This document shows, piece after piece, positions 8,604 to 13,944 of a DNA stretch of 13,944 nt (its first letter is position 1; every line of letters starts with the position of its first letter). The notes under the pieces were generated by a model that saw only the letters and a list, made by a program, of their open reading frames with translations, made no database searches and was not told the DNA's origin. The translations under genes and the position numbers were made by a program. The DNA is from Terana coerulea (Eukaryota > Basidiomycota > Agaricomycetes > Polyporales > Phanerochaetaceae): assembly GCA_024811115.1 (NCBI GenBank), contig JAKOGH010001164.1, positions 1-13,944 on the forward strand, in the 5' to 3' direction.

Positions 8604-9300
8604 CACTGATGTCCATGCTGAATAGACCAAGCAGCGCTGAGTTGAGTGCAACGAAAGAGCAGTGCAAACGATCTTACCATAAGAGAAGGCAGTCGTGGCT
8701 CCGCATGTAGATGCTGCCAGAGGATGGGCCATTGCAGCTCGAGGTGGTGGATGTTGAAAGCTGAGATGTTCAAGTTGAAGTTTGTCACTCGCTGATGGGC
8801 CCGGCTTATCGCAAGCCGGTGGTCCAGCTTGCATCTAAGCGCTTATTGACCTCGCCAGCTCGAGCTTTCAAGGCTTCGAAAGGTCAATTGAACTTTGAAA
8901 CATGAGTATTTTGAAGAGAGAGACTACTTGTATGCATTACAATATTCCATAAACAACGCGGGCGTAGGGTGATTTATTTACTTCCAAGCTCACCTTCAAA
9001 GGTACGCACTCAATACACCCAAGATGGCTGCCTAAGACAAAGACACTCTAAGACAGTTGCCTAAGACCAAGACAAGCTCTCAAGTAAAAGATGCTCCCCA
9101 AGACGATGCCGTTTTGATGATGTGTCTGGTGGAGGTCTGCTCCACATACTCATATAAATTACTGCTCATGTGGGATTCATCCAACTCATACTCAATCCTT
9201 TCCCCACATGCGAAGTTCTCTCAGGGTTGCACTGATGAAGATGATAGTGAGTAAAACAAATATATTATAAAGACAATGTATAGTTTACATAGCTAAGTAC
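8604..9300. other. No assignable gene
   Basis: A minus-strand frame starting with ATG at 8834 runs to the MITE edge. It reads Pro/Ala-rich without a known motif and meets a GTAAGA donor-like site near 8675-8680. It could be an exon remnant or chance. A perfect 7-bp stem, CCGGCTT/AAGCCGG with loop ATCGC, lies at 8801-8819, and the AAGAC-rich right cluster at 9013-9106. Nothing else is supportable. Confidence 0.4.
9013..9106. repeat. Right cluster of AAGAC motifs
   Basis: Around eight copies occur, mainly as CTAAGAC or CCAAGAC, such as CCTAAGACAAAGACACTC (9028-9045) and CCTAAGACCAAGACAAG (9060-9076), ending in CCCCAAGACG. Most copies face inward opposite to the outermost copies of the left cluster, fitting inverted ends of one element. 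Confidence 0.5.
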
Positions 9301-9495
9301 AGAGAATGAAGCATTAGGCACGTGTTGGTTTCACTCTCGGGCTCGAAGCCTCGAGGGGTACTTATCCCAGCGACCACGTAAAGGTCCGTGCCAGGACGAC
9401 CGAAGTCGCCCTCCGCCGAGAATACATTGCCCGAGCCAACATGACTGAATCTCTACGTTATACAAGGAGGAAGAGGAGAAGGAGGATGTTCGCTT

Positions 9496-9805
9496 CCAGG
9501 TACGCCTGAATGGCTGGATCAGCGACAAAGTGGGGATGACTGACGGATGCTCGCTACCAGGGGTTGCTGGATGAGCGAGGTGGAGGGAAGGAGGTCACGT
9601 CCAGGTATGCCAAATGGCTGGATCCGCAACAGAGTCGAGAGGGCTGACGGGAGCTCGCTACCAGGGACAGCTGGATGAGCGAGGTGAATGGAGAACAGTC
9701 GTGTCCAGGTACGCCAAAATGGCTGGATCCGCGACGAACTCGAAAAGGCTGACGGAGGCTCGCTACCAGGGGTCGCTGGAGGAGCGAGGTGAATAGAGAA
9801 GGAAG
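9496..9805. repeat. Three tandem ~104-bp repeats
   Basis: Units start at 9496, 9601 and 9705, each with CCAGGTA(C/T)GCC, then ATGGCTGGATC, then GCTGACGG, GCTCGCTACCAGGG and GAGCGAGGTG. Unit lengths are 105 and 104, with the third decaying near 9805. These lengths are not both multiples of three, and open frames on either strand shift between units, so a repeat protein is unlikely. Non-coding or promoter-linked repeats are more probable. Confidence 0.85.
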
Positions 9806-9917
9806 AACGGAGGAAGGAGTGGCTGAGTGCGGAGTACAACACCCCGACGCCTCGAAGGCTGGGAGTGAGGTGGAAGAGGGAAAGGTCGTGAGGAGATGTG
9901 TGGGGAATGTCGTGGTA

Positions 9918-9995
9918 CTTATATGCTGGAGGACGGGCGGGGTCACGCGCGTCAGCCGCATGTTTATTTTGAATAAACGGCGCGTGTCACGCGCG
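9918..9995 (-). promoter_or_regulatory. Strong-looking minus-strand promoter or LTR U3
   Basis: On the minus strand the order is: a 15-bp inverted repeat, GCGCGTG-T-CACGCGC (9980-9994); a palindrome, GTTTATT-TTG-AATAAAC (9962-9978); a second copy of GTCACGCGCG (9942-9951, the first being 9986-9995); a GC box, CCCCGCCC (about 9935-9942); and CATATAAG (9918-9925). A pyrimidine-rich leader runs toward the tandem repeats. The layout suits a core promoter with upstream factor sites, but the U3 of a gypsy-type LTR would look similar. No ATG follows closely, so no protein product is proposed. Confidence 0.45.
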
Positions 9996-10006
9996 GTGGC
10001 GCTCAG

Positions 10007-10429
10007 ATGTCCCAATTTGGACCGCTAGATATCCAAACCGCCTCCCTTTGCCGCCAGGCCCAGCGTCGATGTCCCCGTCAGCGGTGCGGACCAACTTCGT
10101 TTCCCCCCATGCCGACGCGCTCGCCTTTTGATCTGCATGTCGAGAACGTTGCGCGACGACCTCTCCCTCATCAGCAAAACGTACAAGCGCTGACGACTGA
10201 TGAGCGCTGACGGGCACTGAGAGCACTGACGAACAGTTTGGGACCGAAGTTCGAGCCCTGCTGAAGCCGGACTTTTACTAGATTTTGTATTTTCTCAGTT
10301 CCTCTTGTTTCATAATCTATGCTGGACGTGAATGATAATGGTTTACTCGCCGAAGCTTTGCTGCAAGAGTCGGATGCAAGAGGGGTCAAAAACGTCTGAG
10401 AGCGCTCAAAACGACTACTGAGACTGGCG
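10007..10429. other. GC-rich stretch without an assignable gene
   Basis: Short frames open on both strands, including an ATG at 10007 (67 codons, plus) and an ATG at 10476 (101 codons, minus). Their translations are low-complexity Ser/Ala/Arg/Gln-rich and match no family I recognise. Repeated (C)GCTGA and CACTGA motifs between 10188 and 10236 recur in the palindrome at 10430-10503. Confidence 0.4.
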
Positions 10430-10503
10430 GGCGCTGATGGCACTGAAGGGACTGAAGCGCGCTGAGATGGCTTCATCAGTACCTGTCAGTACCGCTCAGC
10501 GCC
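10430..10503. repeat. Large imperfect palindrome of CTGA-rich motifs
   Basis: The left arm (10430-10457) begins GGCGCTGATGGCACTGA. The right arm (10474-10503) reads, on the opposite strand, GGCGCTGAGCGGTACTGACA, and the arms agree over roughly 20 of 28 positions. The same motifs appear in direct orientation at 10195-10236. It could be the end of a non-autonomous transposon or a cruciform-forming repeat. Confidence 0.5.
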
Positions 10504-11912
10504 AATGCAACTTTGCTGATGCTCTTACAACCGCCGCTCATCTCGATCGTCTTGCGATCCACCCGACTCTGAGTCGCCTCTCGCCAACAAACCCTCCTTC
10601 TCCAGGTAGACATCTGCTGTGCATATGTTTAGTACCCGCATGTCCCCGATGAAGGCGTTGGTAAAGGCTCAAGATCCCCATCCGAGTCTCTAATCTGGCA
10701 GTATCCTCAGCAAGCATCAGCGCTTAGATGGAGACCGGCCGTCTTCAGCTGTCTTCAGTAGACGACACAAGACACACCGCTCCCGCCTTGCAGACACCGC
10801 AGGTTTCCCCTCTGGAGGTACCTCATCCAATCGTTCGATGATACCGCCGCCAAAACTGTACTCGTATTGTCAGATTGGGTCTAATCTTGACTACAACCTC
10901 GGTAGCTCACACCATTTCCCTCGTTATGAAGCCCCTGCTCTCTACCTCTGCGAAGTACGCTGCAAAGAGCCGACTTCCCTAGACGACACTCTACCCATCA
11001 AGATAGACAAGAGTGCTTAGAGGTTTGCGGTTTGACTTTGACTGGTGGATCGGCTGCCGACGCCAGAGTGGCCCTGTGCTCACACATACAGAGGCAACAC
11101 GAATCCTGATGCGCAGTACGCCGCAATACGTTTTGCGGGCTTGAAGCATAATATATCATTCTAGCCCTTATTTTAGGACCCTCGGTGTCTTACGAACGTA
11201 TTCACTGTCTTCAGACGCGCCGCCGACATCTTGAGCCGGGGCAAGATGGAACACTTCTGGCGGTTCAATACTCAGTGCCGTATACCGTCCTGTCCTACCT
11301 CACGGCGAAGCCAGCGCAGACTATTGATTGCTGCAGAGCTACACATGTATGAGAGCTGTGGTGGCTCGAGAAGTATCGTGATGCCTGTGGCGACGCCGTA
11401 GCGGAGGCCGTATTTTCGCTGTCCCGGGACCCAGTGGCTGTGGTCGGCTGGTTGTCGCAGTGGAATTTTCCTGGATCCAAAGCATAGCGTTCCAGCACGC
11501 TAGACCGTCCGTGGCGCGAACAGAAGATGTGGTCCTGCGGCCCTTCGGTGGCCTGTCTACCTCTGGAGTTCGGCCAAATAATCCCGTACGTGACCCTCGC
11601 CTCATCGTGAAGACTAGTACCCGTTGCTTAACGAGAACATTGCAGCCCGTTCCCATTGCGGCCAGTGTCAAGTATGGGGAAGGGAAGATGTTATCATTTT
11701 CCACTGTCCTCGCTCGAGCGGGTGTAGCTCATCATTGACGGCGTGAGTATTCTTGCCTTACCTCGTTGTTCCATTGCTTGTCCATTGCTGACTTCTATCC
11801 ACAGCACCAGGTCCCGGTCAACACCTCTTCATAAAATCATTGTACAGAGTACACTATCCGGGGACTTTCCGATAATATAGCGTACACTACATAAGCCTAC
11901 ACTTTGGACATC
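10504..11912. other. No confidently assignable gene; scattered gene-like fragments
   Basis: An ATG at 10838 opens 60 codons (to 11020) with a plausible but unrecognised sequence (KLYSYCQIGSNLDYNLGS). A plus frame is open from 11382 to 11740, ending PIAASVKYGEGKMLSFSTVL before a stop. The opposite strand is open over much of the same area, so coding is uncertain. At 11743-11804 there is a canonical fungal intron pattern: GTGAGT, branch-like TGCTGAC, then CCACAG, 62 bases. These could be remnants of one spliced gene or a 5' UTR intron of the gene starting at 11913. I could not reconstruct a product. Confidence 0.35.
11743..11804 (+). other. Possible intron
   Basis: GTGAGT at the 5' end, TGCTGACTT 16 bases before the 3' end, and CCACAG give a 62-base intron, inside the 54-68 range of the confirmed introns at 12665-13471. 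It ends about 108 bases before the ATG at 11913, where it could be a leader intron. A similarly good plus-strand pattern at 13360-13409 is false, so caution is needed. Confidence 0.35.
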
Positions 11913-12354
11913 ATGCGCTCCTCATTCGTCGCCTTCATTCTCCTCGACGCTGCTGCCAACTCGGTCTTCAGAAGCGGCGGCGGCGCGTCCGCCGGTAGCT
12001 CGGGCAGTGTTAACGGCAGTTCCGTGACCAACGATGGTGCTTGTGAGCACTTCCTGTCTTATTCATGCTGTATCTTCTTACTGATGTTCCCCGCTAGAGC
12101 CATGGGCTCACTCGCAGCGGAAGCGCATCTGGTAGCAACAGCAACAACGCTAGGCTCTTCGGAAGGAGTGAGGAGCGGTGGAAGCGCGAAGTCAGGGACC
12201 ATTGAAAACGCGAAGGCGAGGGGTCCCGGGAATGAATGGCGGCTCCGTGAGGAATACGGGCTACGAAATTATGAGCGTTGATGGCAGCTCAGGTGGGAAC
12301 GGTCGCATTACGGTGTTGGGTAGCGTCTCAGGTGGTGAGGGTGGCCGGGCATGA
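11913..12354 (+). pseudogene. Decayed gene for a Ser/Gly/Asn-rich, probably secreted protein
   Basis: The ATG at 11913 starts a short basic-hydrophobic leader (MRSSFVAFILLDAAANS) like a signal peptide, then a Gly/Ser/Asn-rich stretch (GSSGSVNGSSVTNDGA). A likely intron follows at 12043-12097 (GTGAGC, TTACTGAT, CGCTAG). After it the same composition continues but moves among frames: SGSASGSNSNN in one (near 12118-12150), SGGSAKSGTIENAKARG in another (12176-12222), and NGGSVRNTG then SSGGNGRITVLGSVSGG in a third, ending at a TGA at 12354. Splicing at 12097 gives an immediate stop, while AG at 12099 keeps a frame to 12281. The order of same-composition segments in different frames suggests small indels in one ancestral gene. 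No family is recognised. It converges on the gene at 12635-13561. Confidence 0.45.
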
Positions 12355-12634
12355 TGCATGGGCACTTGTATAGCCTCCGTATTTATTTGGATTTTGCATG
12401 TACATTTGAGCCTTCGGGCATGTTAACAGAATGCCGGTCTGATGCTTGCCTCCATCGTGCATGGAGTCCTTGCACATGTATCTCATTAGTCACGTCATAT
12501 ACAACACCTCAGTACATGATTCATTAGTGAAGCACACATTTCTCGCGCAACCGTCATCCCTGTATTAACATCATAGCTTAACTACGAACACAGCTACTTG
12601 CCGTTGTGTCTCGGACTGCACGACACCCCGCGTC
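12355..12634. other. Intergenic region between convergent genes
   Basis: This 280-base stretch holds the 3' sides of both neighbours. It is richer in A and T (for example GTATTTATTTGGATTTTGC near 12379), as expected for 3' processing signals, but no exact polyadenylation site can be named. Confidence 0.35.
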
Positions 12635-13561
12635 TCAGATGCAGAACGTGATAGTAAGGTCCACCTGGAACCACGCGTCAGCACATCTACATGTCAGATA
12701 AGGATTAGACGAGCGTACATTGTCAGCGGTGCACTGTACATTTGGGTTTGTGGGGTGGATGCTGCCGGGAGGTGGGATGAAACAGTTCGTCCCGGTGCCT
12801 GTAGAGTTCATTAAACAAGGTAAGCTCCTGATAGTGGGTATGAAAGCACATGGTACGCACAGCCGTACCCTTCACCGTCACACGCGCCACCAGAGAGCCT
12901 GGGTGGGATGAACATCAGCCGACGAGGATGCGGCTTTAGGCAAATATACGTACTCGAAGCTTGTGGACGTCGTAAAGGCGAAGCTGAGTAACACACGGGT
13001 CAGCCATATAGACGGCTGTTAATAAAAGAAGACTTACGGTGAAGAGAACGTTATGTTCGCCTTGTTGTTGGGGTTCTGTAAGGTCGCCTCGACGACGGTG
13101 CATCCTTCACCGCCACTTCCGCACTGTCCTGGAAGCGTCACGATATGCCAAGGCTGAGCATAATATCGGCGGCATTCAAGAAAAGTCAGTTCTTACCAGT
13201 CTGTAAGAAGCTGAGATATGTCGGTAAGCCTTCGGCTAAGATGTCAAGGATAGACTACGCTCACCCAATCGCGTCGACCAGAGGCCCATTGGTAGTGAAT
13301 GTGCCACTAGTCGAAAGTGTGCTTCCGCCTGAAACCAGGGTGGGCTATATGAACAGCATGTAAGTCATTCTGTCAGGTGTGCATTACTAATAGTGTCATA
13401 CTGTTCCAGTACCGCAGCTAGCAGTAACAATGAGTCTTCGATATGCGTCAAGAGTGAATGACAAAACTCACTTGTTAACGAAGGTGACAGTGTGCGACTC
13501 GGCTTGGACGCCAGCCACAATGAAAGCCGCGGCGACGAGAGATGAGGATGCTGGTAGTCAT
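12635..13561 (-). CDS. Secreted eight-cysteine 'glycopeptide'-family protein, nine exons, one-base frame break in exon 1
   Basis: Exons on the minus strand: 13472-13561, 13402-13417, 13265-13344, 13197-13210, 13038-13128, 12954-12983, 12861-12898, 12719-12798 and 12635-12664. The eight introns are 54-68 bases, all GT-AG, and phases agree at every join. The product would be about 155 residues: signal peptide (1-20, ending GVQA), then ESHTVTFVNNCGTGTPTLV, TNGPLVDAIGFLQTGQCG, GGEGCTVVEATLQNP, GGACDGEGYGCTGTNC and VQCTADNVDLTITFC at the end. Length, order and eight cysteines (about 31, 69, 76, 113, 120, 125, 142, 154) match agaricomycete proteins labelled 'glycopeptide', which are extracellular and of unclear role. 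One N-glycosylation site, N-I-T, is at about 91. The ATG at 13561 fits the TATA box and a C/T-rich leader, but exon 1 (90 bases) has one base too many, within TCTCGTCGCC near 13531-13537. Read as given, translation stops after about 28 codons. The family call is from recalled motif pattern, not a search. Confidence 0.85.
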
Positions 13562-13618
13562 GCTGTAGTCTTGAGTGGAGTTGGCTTGAGTTGTTGTAGA
13601 AGCAGGAGGAGTGCAACG

Positions 13619-13626
13619 TACTTATA
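13619..13626 (-). promoter_or_regulatory. TATA box of the glycopeptide-family gene
   Basis: TATAAGTA lies 58 bases upstream of the ATG at 13561. It is followed by a pyrimidine-rich stretch (CTCCTCCTGCTTC) and CAACTCAAGCC, the usual layout of a fungal start region with a leader of about 25-35 bases. Confidence 0.65.
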
Positions 13627-13944
13627 CTTCCTGGTACACGGCAAAGTTGCCGCTGAGAACCTGAGCGCATTTCAAAATGATGGCGAAAGCTAAATATGAG
13701 GGTAAGCCATACATTCGCCGGTCGACATGACCCGTGATGGTGGTGATGGTACCGGTGCATTTAATCCACTATGCGCAAATATGGAGGCGCAGCTGATGAC
13801 ATAGGCGTAGCGGGTAGCAAGTCATACATACGACTTAGACATTCAATGGCAGCCGGTAGAGCCCTAGTAAGGGCTGCTATATTAATGCATCTGAGATACT
13901 ATAGGGCTATCAGCCAAAGCGTTTGTACAATGGAGGGACTACGA
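13627..13944. other. Upstream region of the glycopeptide-family gene
   Basis: No other gene is visible to the window edge. A perfect inverted repeat, AGCCCT-AGTA-AGGGCT, lies at 13860-13875, and a partial copy of its arm (TAGGGCTATCAGCC) follows at 13902-13915. These could be regulatory sites, but nothing in the sequence names the factor. Confidence 0.4.

Larger units (their letters stand above)
6966..9108. mobile_element. Candidate DNA transposon bounded by AAGAC clusters
   Basis: The left boundary motif TCGTCTTGGG (about 6968-6977) is repeated in inverted form as CCCAAGACGA (about 9098-9107), each at the outer side of its AAGAC cluster. The family-2 MITE (7975-8595) would be a later insertion, leaving a net length of about 1.5 kb. 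I saw no convincing target duplication and no transposase domain, so this is a hypothesis from repeat geometry. Confidence 0.3.

Noticed and set aside
9519..10015. Overlapping minus-strand open frames of 107 and 153 codons through the tandem repeats
   Set aside because: They have no ATG at their starts (GTG and TTG). The ~104-bp unit shifts frame each time, and the translation resembles no known protein.
10229..10275. tRNA-like B-box (AGTTCGAGCCC) followed by TTTT
   Set aside because: No A-box, acceptor stem or anticodon arm can be folded in the upstream 60-70 bases.
11339..11704. 121-codon minus-strand open frame
   Set aside because: It lacks an ATG start, overlaps an open plus frame in GC-rich sequence, and shows no motif. 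Coding cannot be supported.
12720..12996. Short open frames on both strands (63 codons plus, 61 codons minus)
   Set aside because: Both cross exons and introns of the spliced minus-strand gene in wrong frames.
13360..13409. Perfect-looking plus-strand intron (GTAAGT, TTACTAATAG, TTCCAG; 50 bases)
   Set aside because: It overlaps exon 2 and intron 2 of the minus-strand gene, whose reading is supported by a complete protein model. The plus-strand pattern is coincidental.
13365..13760. 131-codon minus-strand open frame starting with a His-rich segment
   Set aside because: It is in the wrong frame relative to the spliced gene, and its His run comes from a CAC/CAT-rich promoter stretch. It runs across the TATA box, leader and exon 1.
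1..13944. Possibility of a CRISPR array, phage or bacterial defence system
   Set aside because: There are no regularly spaced identical repeats, no prokaryotic gene organisation, and the content is clearly that of an intron-bearing fungal genome.

Overview
This is fungal DNA, most likely from a mushroom-forming basidiomycete (Agaricomycetes). The best evidence is a minus-strand gene at 12635-13561 that is split into nine exons by eight introns of 54-68 bases. It encodes a small secreted eight-cysteine protein of the kind called 'glycopeptide' in agaricomycete annotations. The rest of the window holds decayed Ty1/copia sequence, hAT-like non-autonomous elements and long stretches with no intact long reading frame. 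There are no bacterial operons, ribosome binding sites, CRISPR arrays or recognisable RNA genes.

Layout. 1-403: gene-free, with a TATA box and short direct repeats. 404-880: core of a hAT-like MITE (family 1) lacking both ends. 881-6766: a degenerate Ty1/copia retrotransposon on the minus strand, with a truncated 3' LTR (881-1109), RNase H, reverse transcriptase and integrase remnants (1125-4200), a largely unreadable gag/leader part (4201-5816), a primer-binding-site-like sequence, and a 5' LTR (5820-6766). That 5' LTR is split by a full-length family-1 MITE (6017-6675) with an 8-bp target duplication. 6767-9110: clusters of AAGAC/GTCTT motifs about 2 kb apart, possibly the ends of another DNA transposon, with a second hAT-like MITE (7975-8595, family 2) between them. 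9496-9805: three tandem units of about 104 bp below a strong-looking minus-strand promoter or LTR-like U3. 10000-11880: GC-richer sequence with a large imperfect palindrome and no assignable gene.

11913-12354: a decayed plus-strand gene for a Ser/Gly/Asn-rich, probably secreted protein. It converges on the minus-strand glycopeptide-family gene (12635-13561). That gene has a TATA box 58 bases upstream of its ATG and conserves all eight cysteines, but carries one extra base in the signal-peptide exon. It is either a recent pseudogene or a consensus error.

Overall this is a transposon nest next to small secreted-protein genes, typical of a fast-changing fungal compartment. I found no convincing new multi-gene system. 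The most informative items are the hidden nine-exon gene with its frame break, the two hAT-like MITE families dated by nested insertion, and the promoter-plus-tandem-repeat unit at 9496-9995.
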